64,000 nt of DNA from Neostapfia colusana (lineage: Eukaryota > Streptophyta > Magnoliopsida > Poales > Poaceae), in the NCBI GenBank assembly GCA_030760725.1, contig JASWHV010000016.1, positions 20,389,084 to 20,453,083 of the forward strand, read 5' to 3'. Of this stretch, positions 1-9,879 are shown in pieces. The translations under genes and the position numbers were made by a program. The notes beneath the pieces are model-generated. The model saw only the letters and a list, made by a program, of their open reading frames with translations, was not told the DNA's origin and searched no databases. Positions within the stretch are counted from its first letter, which is position 1, and each line of letters opens with the position of its first letter.

Positions 1-1639
1 CGCTCTGCGGCTGGGCCCTCTCTCGCTGGTTCTAGCGAGAAAGAGGGGTCACGGCTCTTAAAGCATGCCAGCACATGTGAGGCGACCTCTAAGGCTAGGC
101 CGCGTCCGTCGGCCTCATGCTCACTGGCGACCACCGAGTCTAGCCTGTCCAGCTTGGCGGCGATCAACTCCAGCGCGGGGATCACCTCCAACGCAGGGGC
201 CCCGGCCCTCACCGGACTGAAGCCAAGAGGGATCAGGGCGGAACCCGCTCGATCCACGAAGCTCGAGACCACAAGAGCCTCGGAGGACCGCAAGGCCGAA
301 AGCTCCTCCACCTCGCGGCGGGCCGCCTGCAGGGCCTCCAGGTTCCTCTCGGAGAATTCCTTCTCCTTGGCGGCCAGGGAGCTCTCCCAAAGATGGAGAG
401 TCTTGGCGAGCCGCTCCAACTCAGCGGCGTTGTAGTCGGCGGTCAACTCCCGGTCCAAGACCGCCCGGCGATCACGGGAGAACTGTTCCTCCCTCAAGTC
501 GAGGTCTGCTTTCAGGATCTCCAGCTCCTCGATCCGAGCTCGAAGGTCATCCTCGCCCACCGCCAGCTGCGCAGCGACCCTCTCCGCCTCAGCTGCCATG
601 GAACGCTCCCGTTCCTCAACGGCGAGTTCACGGCGCTCCAACCGCTGCCGTATCTCCACAGCAGCAGAGAGGCTCTCTTCGGCCCGGGCGTGTGCCTCCA
701 GAGCCTCCCTGTTGATCCGCCGCGATTGGGTGTCCATGCGGTCGACAGCCCGCTTCATCCGGTCGAGGAGCACTTCCCTGAAGTCGAGCAACTCCCGCCT
801 GGAGTCGAGCTCGCTCTTAACCTTCGCGGTCCTCTCCCGCAAAAGGTTCCCCTAGGTGAGGAGGCGATCCCGTTCAACCGTATACTCCTCCCGCTCACGA
901 CCTAGTGCAGCCAAGACCTGCCGAATGCTCGTCTCGGCAAGCGCAAAGGCATCCGCCAGGGGCAATGGAGCAACAGAGGCCCGGGCAGTCCCCCCGACCT
1001 CCTCCATTACCTCATCCTCAAGAGGAGGCGGCGCACCAGCAACCGAGACGAGACGCCGATCAGGAGAAATTGGCACCGAGGCTCCGGCAGTCGGGCCAGC
1101 CGGGCTCTCTTCAGCTTCTGGCTCCTTGATCTGAGGAAAAGGTCGAGCCAGGGAAGGCGGTGCTGGAGAAAAGGCCGGGCTGCCTAGTGCAGGGTCGACC
1201 TGCGCTGGCTTGGGGGCCGCGGTGGCAGTCTCGACAGGAAGAGACGACGCAGCCGCGGAGTCCGGGCACAACGGAACAGGAGATGTTCACGCTGGCCTAG
1301 GGGCCGTGGCAGTTGACCCTATCTCCGAGCGCAGCGGCACAGAATCCCCGCAAGTCAGGGATGGCCGGGAAGCACGGACACTCCAGTGGGCTCTGAACCC
1401 CGACTTCCGAGACGGGGTAGGACTCCCAGAGCCCGCTACCGTCACTGACGGCCGCTCCGCAGTCGCTTGAACTGGCGGAACAGGGGACGCCCCAGAAGCT
1501 CCCCCAGCGCATCAGCCCGGGGCCTCTTCGAGTCACCACCGGAGGGAGTGTCAGGCACCCCAGAATCCCGACTTGGCATAGACGCCGCTGCTGGAGGAGA
1601 TCGAGCGTGCTTCTTCTCTGGTGGCGGGTTGGAAGCCAT
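1..1639 (-). pseudogene. Antisense extra ORF (aORF), middle-sized coiled-coil form, partial and broken
   Basis: Read on the minus strand it starts with MASNPPPEKK at 1639 and runs off the window edge about 27 residues before the expected C-terminus. The N-terminal part is Pro/Ser/Ala-rich with a basic SKRPRAD patch. The rest is a long Glu/Arg/Ala coiled coil. Compared with the full-length aORF at 31343-34127, the whole N-terminal globular domain is missing. Breaks: a 1-nt deletion near 1495 and a Trp-to-TAG change at about 855. Extra antisense ORFs between pol and the 3' LTR are known in Tat elements; their function is unknown. The function of this copy is not inferable. Confidence 0.7.
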
Positions 1640-2130
1640 GGCGAGGGAGAACTCAAGGGCAAGAGAGCAAAAGCAAAAGAGTCCGAGAAGAAACGCAGAG
1701 AAGTGCGAAGGGAAGCTGCAATGTGGGTAAGACCCCATCTAAAAACTTCCCAGGTGCAATTCCAAGCGATTCGGAACTCTTCGAATACCCCGCATCGGCA
1801 ACCGCTTCGGTTCCTAGACCGAGTGCCGATGACGGGTGGGCCCAAGCCACCTAACTGAAGCGGTGGAGTCAAGGAGTCAGTCTCCTGAGAAGGCAAGCCG
1901 GCAAGGCACTTCGGCGGTTCCCGAAGAAAGCACCGCAACGTGCAGAAGTGGCAGTCTTGGGAACCGCCGCAGTAAAAGCAACCGTCAAGTGAGCGCACGC
2001 TCCCACGATCCCGCGGCCGTTCGTGCTCCGGCAGCGGTCAATTCGGGACTTAGAGAAAGTGCGCGGATCGAAAGAGATGGAGGTACCACCTCGGGCTCGC
2101 TATCTCCCCCAAGATGGGCCCGGGGGCCAC
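1640..2130. other. aORF leader and pre-LTR segment
   Basis: No coding potential that I accept. On the minus strand it would hold the leader of the aORF; on the plus strand it is the last internal DNA before L1. The final bases are GGGCCCGGGGGCCAC, which recur before L3, L7, L8 and L9. This is where a polypurine tract should be, but the tract is interrupted by pyrimidines. I see nothing else in it. Confidence 0.6.
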
Positions 2131-3226
2131 TGTCGGTTCCTGAGATATGGGGTACCCCCGCGCACAGGGTAAAATGCCTAAGGAACTCGCCCTTCTCCAC
2201 AGGGAGAGCTCCGAAGGCGCCACGCGTATGGCGGGGCCGGACCTCCCTCTCCTCAGAGGAGAGCTCCGGGCCCGTCACGTGGCATACAGAAGCCGGACCT
2301 CCCCCTCCGCGGGAGAGAGGTCCAAAGACGCCACGCGTCCAGCGGGGCCGGACCTCCCTCTCCTCAGAGGAGAGGTCCGGGCCTGCCACGTGGCCAACAG
2401 AAGCCGAGCCTCTCCCGCCACGGGGAGAGGTCCGGAGGCTACACGTGCCCCGCGGAACTGACCCTCCTCTCCTCTGAGAAGGGCACCGGGCCCGCCACGT
2501 GGCAGCAGAACGGCAATGCCTGCCCCGAGCGGTAGGCAGCAGGCGCAAAGACGCCCCATACCTTGCCCGTACAAGGTATTCAAGGCCCGCGTCTTCCCGA
2601 GACGCGGAAACGCGGAGCACGCGTCTGTCAGGTGCCGTTGCGCCCAGTCGCATCACAGACTGGCGCGCGGTGTCAGAACCTGTCAGCCAATAAACACCGC
2701 GACAAGACAACCCATGCCGCCTGCGCCGTCATCAACCGCTACGACTGGCATGCGGCATGGGCAGGGCGGCAAGATGAAGACTCAGAAGCCTTCGGCCAGA
2801 GACAACTACCGGCATAACTGCAGATACAGTAGATAATAGACAATCTTCCCGGCACCACCTGTCGGGTCCCGGCTCCCCTTGTAAGCCGCCCGAGTCTTGG
2901 ACTATAAAAGGCTCGGGTAGGCGTCGATAGCAAGGTTTCGCATTTTGCAACTCATACGCTAGCCAAACACTCTCAAGCTGTAACTCACCCCCAAGCTCAG
3001 GCATCCGGTCCTGAGCAGCAAGCAATACAGCGAGCTCCATAGCTCGCTGTCGACGTAGGGTTTTACGCTCCGGCGGCCTGAACCACGTAAAACTCGCCGT
3101 GTCAAGCTATTACTAACTCGTTCCATCCGCGCAAGCTCTCCGCTAGGAACTAGCCCCTCCGAAAAAAGAACCTCCGCGGGCTGCCCAGTGCAGGCCCGGG
3201 GGAAGTGTCGACCGCACACTTCGACA
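2131..3226 (+). repeat. LTR L1 (1096 bp)
   Basis: Begins TGTCGGTTCC and ends CACTTCGACA, with a 5-bp terminal inverted repeat TGTCG/CGACA. U3 holds imperfect units of about 110 bp built from hairpin-forming GC-rich halves with CACGTG motifs. A CCAAT motif lies near 2690 and a TATA box at 2903. The left flank is the 3' internal end of one element and the right flank is the PBS of another, so one LTR serves two internal regions. Its 3' half matches that of L3, including the variant CCGCACACTT; L2, the LTR at the far end of the same internal region, is clearly different. Confidence 0.92.
2903..2909 (+). promoter_or_regulatory. TATA box of L1
   Basis: TATAAAA lies in the conserved context GACTATAAAAGGCTCGGG, flanked by the inverted pair CCCGAG and CTCGGG so that it sits in a possible loop. 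Transcription would start around 2935, setting the U3/R border. It drives the intact gag-pol copy downstream. Confidence 0.75.
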
Positions 3227-3228
3227 TT

Positions 3229-3246
3229 TGGCGCGCCAGGAAGGGG
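3229..3246 (+). other. Primer binding site after L1
   Basis: Two bases after the LTR end comes TGGCGCGCCAGGAAGGGG, beginning with TGG as expected for pairing with the CCA end of a tRNA. Most copies here read AGGTAGGGG; this one and the one after L12 read AGGAAGGGG. I do not assign the tRNA from memory. Confidence 0.75.
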
Positions 3247-3283
3247 GCTTTTCCCCTAGCGCGATGAGTTTCCGCCGACGAAG

Positions 3284-5830
3284 ATGACCAAGCTTCGTTC
3301 AGCAGCAAACTCTCCCCCCTCGCCTCTGCGGCAGACCGCGACCAGGGGGGAGTACATGTCAACACACTCGGGACAGAGTGTGTCGGTACGAGCTGGGAGC
3401 CAGCAACCGGCTCTGGCAGCGCCGACCCCGGCAATGCAGGCTCTAACCAGCTTCAAGTCTCCAGTAGCGCTCGGCGTGCCCAGTGGGGGCGCATTAGCTG
3501 CGGCGATAGCGCTACTGTACAATCCGCCCGCTGGGGACGCGCCTCAGGAAATGACCCGGCAGTGGATCCGAGAGGTAGACCGTCTCGTCGTCGCCGCCGC
3601 AAGCCCTCGACCTCGGCGGGGACGACGCTCTGGCCAATCGGTCGTGTCGCTGATGCGCGCACCGTTGGATGGCGAGCAGACGGCAGACTCCAGCTCTACC
3701 AGCCCCCAGTCAACAGATCTGAGGACAGAGCTGGAGCGGTGTCACCTGGGTCAAGATGCCCGGGTATACCTCGAGCGGCGCCGGGAAAGGCGTCGCCACC
3801 AAGAGGCTGACAACAGCATGACGTCGGCCTCGGCCCAGCCTGAAGAGCAGACCGTCGCCACGCGATCTCTGCCCCAGGCCTGTGCCGTGCAGAATATGCC
3901 ACAGCCATACGTCCTGCATATGGCGTCCCCGGCCTATGGTGCAGCCTTGCCCATGCCGGGGCATGCGGTGCACAGTGCGAACCAAGCGTTCGCGGCATCA
4001 GAACCTGCGGCGACAGAAGCACGGTGTGAGGCCCTCGCGCCCCACCTTCGCTTCGCGAAATGGCCGCGCAAGTTTCGGCCGCTCCTGCCCGAGAAGTACG
4101 ACGGCAGTGTCAACCCAGCGGAATTCCTCCAGATCTATTCCACCGCCGTGCTTGCCGCAGGAGGGAATGAAGCCGTCATGGCCAATTACTTCCCTGTCGC
4201 CTTGACTGGCCCAGCTCGGTCTTGGCTCATGAACCTCCCCCAGGGTTACGTAACTTCCTGGGGAGAGCTTTGCCGACAGTTCATAGCCAACTTCGGCAGT
4301 TCCTACACCCGGCCTGGCACGGAGCTTAACCTCCACGCCATCCAACAACAACCTGGGGAGTCGCTGCGCTCTTTCATCCAGCGGTTCTCCCAGGTGCGGA
4401 ACACCATCCCACACATTCAAAATGCTTCTGTGGTGGTGGCGTTCCGACAAGGCGTCCGAGACAAGAAGATGCTTGAGAAACTCGCGACCAGGGAGGTCCG
4501 CGATGCCTCTGAGCTCTTCAGCCTGGCGGACAAGTGCGCCAGGGCAGCCGAGGGACGGAACTGGCACTCACAGCCATCCTCCGAGTCAGGAGGGCTGCCC
4601 AGATCTGGTCCTACTCCCTATGGAGGCAGCAGGAAGACCAAGAGTCGGGGCATAAGCAAGATAAGACCGCCGGCCGTGACCCAAGCTGTAACTGCAGCGA
4701 CGCTCAGTGGGGCTCGGGGGCCGCGCCCTGACAAGAGGCAGCAAAAGTCACCGACCCCGGAAGATAGCCAGGACAACATGTGCCCCATGCACGGCAGCTG
4801 TCGCCACACTACTGCCGAGTGCCGGGAGATCCGGAGGCTCGCAGAGCGCTTCCGCAAGGGGAAGCGGCAGCGGGCTGATGCCTTGCCCTTCCGTCCAAAG
4901 GAAGATGGGCAGGGGGTGGATGTTCCAGACAACATCAACCACCCAGAGGAGGTCCAGGAGCCTCAGCGTGTCGTGAAGGCGGCATGCAATCGTGAGGACT
5001 CCGGCTCCAGCGACGACGAGCGTCGGAAAAAGCTCTACGTCATATACGGCGGGTCCGCCGACCCCTCGTCCCGAAGCGCAGTCAAGACTCTGTGCCGAGC
5101 GGTAGCGTCGGTGGCGCCACTCCCGAGTGCTGCACCGCACCTTAAGTGGATGGGGACCCCCATCAGCTTTGACGCCACCGACTGCCCCAGGAACATGGCT
5201 GGGGCCGGCCAACTACCGCTCCTGATGGCCCCTACCATCGCCAACATGAGAATTTACCACGTTTTGGTGGATGGAGGGGCTGGGCTGAACCTCATCAGCC
5301 GTGCAGCTTTCCAGAAGCTGCAGGTCCCGATGGCCAAGCTCACCCCATCGAGCCCGTTCTCAGGGGTAGGGCCGGGACAGGTTATCCCCTACGGCAACAT
5401 TAGTCTCCCGGTGACCTCCGGGGCTCCGGACAGCTATCGAACAGAGTACATTCTGTTCGACGTAGCGGAGATAGACCTCCCCTTCAACGCCATAATCGGC
5501 AGGCATGCCCTGTATCGGTTCATGGCTGTAGCCCACTACGGCTACCTCGTCCTGAAGATGCCAACTCCGACGGGCGTTCTCAGGATTCGTGGGGACCGCA
5601 CTGCTGCAGTGTCGGCCCTGGAGAAGCTCCAAGCACTCGCAACAGCTGGGGCATCAGCCCCTGACAATATGGAGCCGGACCAGCTCCGCCCGAGCGCACG
5701 TCACTGTGCTTCCACCACAGCACCCCGAGTGCAACCTCTCGACGAGGGCGGCGTCCCCTTAAAGGTCGTCCAAGTCGGCGCTGAAGCTACCCAGACCACC
5801 CGGGTAGCCGGGGGCCTGGATAGCAAATAG
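3284..5830 (+). CDS. gag-pro: Gag-protease polyprotein (848 aa), intact
   Basis: Encodes the capsid/nucleocapsid protein and the aspartic protease of the element, acting in cytoplasmic virus-like particles. The start is ATG in MTKLRSAAN, 57 nt after the LTR end; the same start context recurs in other copies. Residues 1-270 are Pro/Ala/Arg-rich and low in complexity. Residues about 280-425 are the retrotransposon gag core (FPVALTGPARSWL to CARAAEGRNW). A zinc knuckle of the CX2HX4HX4C kind sits at 500-513. The protease lies at about 620-760 with its active site VDGGAG (Asp663) in place of D-S/T-G, which is usual in Tat. It ends at TAG 5828-5830, and pol continues in the same frame. No breaks seen. 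Confidence 0.93.
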   Translation: MTKLRSAANSPPSPLRQTATRGEYMSTHSGQSVSVRAGSQQPALAAPTPAMQALTSFKSPVALGVPSGGALAAAIALLYNPPAGDAPQEMTRQWIREVDRLVVAAASPRPRRGRRSGQSVVSLMRAPLDGEQTADSSSTSPQSTDLRTELERCHLGQDARVYLERRRERRRHQEADNSMTSASAQPEEQTVATRSLPQACAVQNMPQPYVLHMASPAYGAALPMPGHAVHSANQAFAASEPAATEARCEALAPHLRFAKWPRKFRPLLPEKYDGSVNPAEFLQIYSTAVLAAGGNEAVMANYFPVALTGPARSWLMNLPQGYVTSWGELCRQFIANFGSSYTRPGTELNLHAIQQQPGESLRSFIQRFSQVRNTIPHIQNASVVVAFRQGVRDKKMLEKLATREVRDASELFSLADKCARAAEGRNWHSQPSSESGGLPRSGPTPYGGSRKTKSRGISKIRPPAVTQAVTAATLSGARGPRPDKRQQKSPTPEDSQDNMCPMHGSCRHTTAECREIRRLAERFRKGKRQRADALPFRPKEDGQGVDVPDNINHPEEVQEPQRVVKAACNREDSGSSDDERRKKLYVIYGGSADPSSRSAVKTLCRAVASVAPLPSAAPHLKWMGTPISFDATDCPRNMAGAGQLPLLMAPTIANMRIYHVLVDGGAGLNLISRAAFQKLQVPMAKLTPSSPFSGVGPGQVIPYGNISLPVTSGAPDSYRTEYILFDVAEIDLPFNAIIGRHALYRFMAVAHYGYLVLKMPTPTGVLRIRGDRTAAVSALEKLQALATAGASAPDNMEPDQLRPSARHCASTTAPRVQPLDEGGVPLKVVQVGAEATQTTRVAGGLDSK
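5828..5830 (+). promoter_or_regulatory. Conserved in-frame amber codon between gag-protease and pol
   Basis: The stop reads TAG-GAA-GGC, or TAG-GAG-GGC in the decayed copy. The same codon in the same frame occurs at 23953, 27808 and 50521. Pol continues in frame straight after it (EGALVTFLRHNVDVFAW), with no frameshift. This suggests suppression of termination, or removal by splicing as proposed for Ogre-type Tat elements, to set the gag-to-pol ratio. The mechanism is inference. Confidence 0.65.
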
Positions 5831-5869
5831 GAAGGCGCGCTCGTCACCTTCCTCCGGCACAACGTTGAC

Positions 5870-8800
5870 GTGTTTGCATGGCAGCCGTCACAGATGCCGG
5901 GGATCCCCAGGGAGGTGATCGAGCACCACTTGAAAGTCTTCCCCGACGCCCGGCCGGTTCAACAGAAGCCCCGCAAGCAGTCCATCGAGCGGCAGAACTT
6001 CATCCGTGAAGAAGTCAAGAAGCTGCTGGACGCTGGCTTCATACGGGAGGTCCACCACCCTCGATGGTTGGCGAACCCCGTCGTTGTCCCGAAGGCCAGC
6101 GGGAAGCTCCGGATGTGCATCGACTACACCAGTCTCAATAAGGCATGTCCTAAAGATCCATTCCCTCTCCCCAGAATAGATCAAATAGTAGACTCAACGT
6201 CAGGCTGTGATATGCTGTGCTTCCTAGACGCCTACTCGGGTTTCCATCAGATCCCCATGTCTAGGGAGGACGAGGAGCACACCTCCTTCATCACAGTAGA
6301 CGGCCTTTATTGCTATGTGTCTATGCCTTACGGCCTAAAGAATGCACTCCCCACCTTTGTGCGGGCAATGCACAAAACCTTTGGGGAATTAATAAGAGAC
6401 CTGGTTAAGTTGTATGTCGATGACATAGTTGTCAAGGTCAAGCAGGGTTCATCCCTACTAGATAACCTAGCTTTAGTCTTTGACAGGTTGCGCTCTACGC
6501 GCACCAAGCTGAACCCAGATAAATGTGTGTTCGGCGTGTCCTCGGGGAAGCTCCTAGGGTTCCTGGTCTCGCACCGAGGGATTGAGGCCAACCCAGAGAA
6601 GATCAAGGCCATCGACTTGATGCGGCCCCCTGCCCGCGTCAAGGATGTCCAGAAACTCACGGGATGTCTAGCCGCGCTGAGTCGGTTTATACCGAGGCTA
6701 GCAGAGCGGGCACACCCTTTCTTTAAGCTCCTGCGCAAGTCAGGCCCCTTTGCCTGGACTGACGAAGCAGAAGAGGCTTTCCAGGAGTTGAAGCGACTCC
6801 TGACAACCCTGCCTATCATGATAGCTCCTGAGCCCGGAGAGCACCTGCTGCTCTACATCGCGGCGACAACTGAAGTGGTGAGTATGGTCCTTGTCGCAGA
6901 GCGGCCAGACCTCTCACCCTCGCAACCTGCTCCGGTAGCAAAAGACAGACACCAGGGAGGCCCGCAGGGCCAAGACGGTCTCTCGGACCCCCTGAAGGTC
7001 CAAGATGACCTCCCGGAGGCCCAGGACGGCCTCCCGGACCCCCGAGATAAATCTCCAGGGTCCAATAGGGATCTCCCGGAGGTCCCTCGAGACCCCCCGG
7101 AGCTCCCGGATGATCAAGAAAGCTTGAGGGCCTCCGGGTCCCAGTTCCCGGAGGCCCCCGTGGGTTCACCCACCTCCAGCGGGCCGAGACCAATGGACGA
7201 GGAGCTCCCAAGCCTAAGGGAGAGGGTCCGAACCATACAGAGGCCTGTCTATTACATCAGTGAAGTACTTCATGAGGCCAAGACAAGGTACCTAGAAGTC
7301 CACAAGCTGCTGTATGCGGTGCTCGTGGCCTCCAGGAAGCTCCGCCACTACTTCCAGGCCCACCGGGTCTCGGTAGTCACCTCGTATCCGCTGAAGACAA
7401 TTCTTCACAGCCCCCATGCGACTGGCAACGTTGCTAAATGGGCGGCGGAGCTGGCGGAGTTTGAGCTGGACTTCCTCCCACGTCATGCAGTTAAGAGCCA
7501 AGCACTGGCTGACTTTGTGGCGGAGTGGACACCAACAAAGACTGACCCAGGGGGCCATGAAGGCGGAGAGCTAGAGCCTAAAGCCCCGGTCTTCACCGAA
7601 CCCCACTGGACACTCTTCTTCGACGGCTCCTCACGAAAGCAGGGGGCCGGTGCCGGCGTACTGCTCCTCATGCCATCGGGGGAACAGTTTGGGTATATGG
7701 TGCGTCTCAATTTCAAGGCAACCAACAACATGGCGGAGTATGAGGCACTCATCTTTGGCCTACAGACAGCCCTGTCTTTAGGCGCTCGCCAGTTGTTGGC
7801 ACAGGGCGACTCCCAGCTGGTCATCAAGCAAGTGAAGGGCGAATGCTCCTGCAACGACCCACAGCTAGCTGCGTATCTGCTTCACGTGCAGATGTTGGAG
7901 AAAGAATTCCTCGCCTTGGACCTGCACCACGTACCGCGCGCTGGTAATGCCGCAGCCGACAACCTTTCAACGAAAGCTTCCACCGGAGCCCCTGCGCCTG
8001 AGGGAGTTTTCGAGAGGACGTTGCTGCGGCCCACAGCCCGGCCCGCCGAGCCGGGCGAAGGGGGCTTGACCAGCACCTCGAAGCTGGCGGTCCCGGCGGC
8101 CCTACAGCCATGGATGCCGCCAAGGATCGTAAGCGTCACTGGGGACTCCGTGCAACCCAGCGCTCAAGATCCAGAAGCTCAAGTTAGACCCGATGCATGG
8201 ATCACGGAGATCCGGGACTACTTGAAGGACAATATCCTCCCTGATGAACATGCAACCGCTGAACGGATTGTGCGTATGGCTAAGAGGTATGCACTGGTAG
8301 AGGGGGATCTCTACCGGCGTGGCGCCAACCACATCCTATTGCGGTGCATAACCCAGGGGGAAGGCTGCGACTTGCTCGCTGAGATCCATGGAGGCGAATG
8401 TGGAAGTCATTCTTCCTCACGCACGCTTGTCGGTGAAGCCTTCCGGCATGGCTTATACTGGCCGACAGCACTCCAGGATGCCGTCAAGCTGGTCGAGAGC
8501 TGCAAGGCGTGCCAGTTCCACGCCAAGCAGATCCATACACCGGCTCAGGCGGTACAGATGATCCCGCCCTCGTGGCCGTTTGCCGTATGTGGGCTGGACA
8601 TCCTGGGACCATTCCCCAGAACCGTCGGGGAATTCCGGTACCTCTATGTCGCTATCGACAAGTTCACCAAGTGGCCGGAAGCTACACCAGTTGTCACCAT
8701 CAACAAACAATCCGCAGTAAAATTCATCAAGTCCATTGTCTGCCGGTTCGGGGTCCCAAACAGGATCATCACCGACAACGGGACCCAGTTCACCAGCGCA

Positions 8801-9409
8801 GCGTTCCAAGACTACTGCAAGGACCTTGGTATTCAGGTATGCTATGCCTCTGTCGCCCACCCGAGGAGCAATGGGCAGGTTGAGAGGGCCAACACGGAGA
8901 TTCTCCGAGGCCTTAAGACTCGCACCTTCACCAGCCTGAAGAAACATGGTGCCAATTGGGTAGATGAGCTTCCGAGCACACTATGGGCCACCGGGGAGAC
9001 ACCCTTCTTCATGGTGTATGGGGCTGAAGCTGTACTTCCCCCAGAAATCACCATGAAGTCTCACCGTGTCCGGGCTTACGACGAAGCCACGCAGGACAAC
9101 CTTCGGCGTGGAGAAATCGACCTCATCGACGAGGTCCGATTACATGCGGCACTCCGTAATGCGCGGTACAGAAAAGCGCTTCGGCGCTACCACCAAAGGT
9201 CTGTGCGTGCCCGGGAGCTGCAGGAAGGTGACCTGGTGTTGCGGCGCATACTTTCTCGCAAAGGGGCCCACAAACTCTCCCCTAGTTGGGAAGGCCCCTT
9301 CCGAGTAGCAAAAGTATGCCGCCCCGGGTGTGTGCGCCTTTCCACCGAGGATGGGGACCTGCTCCCGAACCCTTGGAACATAGAGCACCTCCGTAAGTTC
9401 TACCCCTAG
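5870..9409 (+). CDS. pol: Pol polyprotein: RT, RNase H, archaeal-type RNase H, integrase (1179 aa from first Met), intact
   Basis: Copies the element RNA into DNA and integrates it. Coding really continues from 5831 after the amber codon; 5870 is the first Met. Numbering from 5870: RT with YVDD at 182-185; a Pro/Asp/Gly-rich linker at about 342-455; classical RNase H at about 458-553; aRNH at about 575-700 with Asp585, Glu623, Asp647 and Asp697; integrase zinc finger from His840 to Cys878 and Cys881; integrase core Asp910, Asp969, Glu1005 (35 residues between the last two); C-terminal GDLVLRRI region ending LRKFYP. Compared with 50524-54125, seven residues are missing in frame after the integrase core (STLWA|TGETPFF). 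The double RNase H places it in Tat. Confidence 0.93.
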   Translation: MFAWQPSQMPGIPREVIEHHLKVFPDARPVQQKPRKQSIERQNFIREEVKKLLDAGFIREVHHPRWLANPVVVPKASGKLRMCIDYTSLNKACPKDPFPLPRIDQIVDSTSGCDMLCFLDAYSGFHQIPMSREDEEHTSFITVDGLYCYVSMPYGLKNALPTFVRAMHKTFGELIRDLVKLYVDDIVVKVKQGSSLLDNLALVFDRLRSTRTKLNPDKCVFGVSSGKLLGFLVSHRGIEANPEKIKAIDLMRPPARVKDVQKLTGCLAALSRFIPRLAERAHPFFKLLRKSGPFAWTDEAEEAFQELKRLLTTLPIMIAPEPGEHLLLYIAATTEVVSMVLVAERPDLSPSQPAPVAKDRHQGGPQGQDGLSDPLKVQDDLPEAQDGLPDPRDKSPGSNRDLPEVPRDPPELPDDQESLRASGSQFPEAPVGSPTSSGPRPMDEELPSLRERVRTIQRPVYYISEVLHEAKTRYLEVHKLLYAVLVASRKLRHYFQAHRVSVVTSYPLKTILHSPHATGNVAKWAAELAEFELDFLPRHAVKSQALADFVAEWTPTKTDPGGHEGGELEPKAPVFTEPHWTLFFDGSSRKQGAGAGVLLLMPSGEQFGYMVRLNFKATNNMAEYEALIFGLQTALSLGARQLLAQGDSQLVIKQVKGECSCNDPQLAAYLLHVQMLEKEFLALDLHHVPRAGNAAADNLSTKASTGAPAPEGVFERTLLRPTARPAEPGEGGLTSTSKLAVPAALQPWMPPRIVSVTGDSVQPSAQDPEAQVRPDAWITEIRDYLKDNILPDEHATAERIVRMAKRYALVEGDLYRRGANHILLRCITQGEGCDLLAEIHGGECGSHSSSRTLVGEAFRHGLYWPTALQDAVKLVESCKACQFHAKQIHTPAQAVQMIPPSWPFAVCGLDILGPFPRTVGEFRYLYVAIDKFTKWPEATPVVTINKQSAVKFIKSIVCRFGVPNRIITDNGTQFTSAAFQDYCKDLGIQVCYASVAHPRSNGQVERANTEILRGLKTRTFTSLKKHGANWVDELPSTLWATGETPFFMVYGAEAVLPPEITMKSHRVRAYDEATQDNLRRGEIDLIDEVRLHAALRNARYRKALRRYHQRSVRARELQEGDLVLRRILSRKGAHKLSPSWEGPFRVAKVCRPGCVRLSTEDGDLLPNPWNIEHLRKFYP

Positions 9410-9879
9410 AGCAAAAATAGGACAGTACTTTCTTTTCGTAATAAACTCCATAGTGTCCAGGAGCAGCGCTCGGAGCAGCTAAACCCCAGGGGACGGTCCA
9501 GGACTACGTTCAGCTTTTCCTGGTTCCGACTCCAAGCGCGTAGAGTCTTGCTTCCCCTCTTAATGGGGTGGGTCGTGGCCTCCATGTTTAGCCTGCCTTC
9601 CTCCTATGGAAAGTTGTACGAAAAGAAATCTGCTCTTTTTTGCTCTTTCCTTGTACTCATTTAAATTGTGAATTGAGTTTTTTAATCACCCTTGCAGTGC
9701 ATGGTTGCCATGTGCTCAGCTCCCCCTCTCTACAAGTCCCCAAACACCAAACACATGGTTAGGGGCTGTAAGTCAAATAAGACTATGAGATAAGGGAGGG
9801 GGAGCCCCCAAGGAGAATTACGTTTCCTCTGCCTGTGTGCAGGACCTCCAGGTTACGGCAACAGGGACTGCATGAAGCG
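9410..9879 (+). other. Post-pol 3' region, AT-rich part
   Basis: Non-coding. It holds an AT-rich patch (about 9640-9690) and, from 9795, a block shared by all copies: a purine-rich run, AAGGAGAATTACG, a pyrimidine stretch, then GTGTGCAG. The last part looks like a splice acceptor. Equivalent blocks lie near 18830, 37100, 41030, 45215, 54525 and 62775. Confidence 0.6.

Larger units (their letters stand above)
1..3226 (+). mobile_element. 3' end of a Tat-type Ty3/gypsy element (aORF plus L1), 5' part outside the window
   Basis: The segment holds an antisense aORF, a roughly 490-bp pre-LTR stretch, and LTR L1, in the order seen at the 3' end of every copy here. The aORF is the middle-sized version also found in the gag-only elements at 41618-43347 and 63368-64000, so the missing upstream part was probably a gag-only element (inference). 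L1 is also followed by a PBS and gag, so it doubles as the 5' LTR of the next copy. Confidence 0.8.

Noticed and set aside
2147..2461. Recurrent open frames on both strands of every LTR U3, for example readings beginning MGYPRAQGKM and MNTLYGQGM
   Set aside because: They recur because the LTR recurs. They come from GC-rich ~110-bp units lacking stops in several frames, change frame between copies, and have no start context or domain.
4000..9400. Long minus-strand frames across gag and pol, such as those opposite 4000-4570 and 8450-8950
   Set aside because: They mirror conserved sense coding regions with high GC at the third position; all recognisable motifs are on the plus strand.
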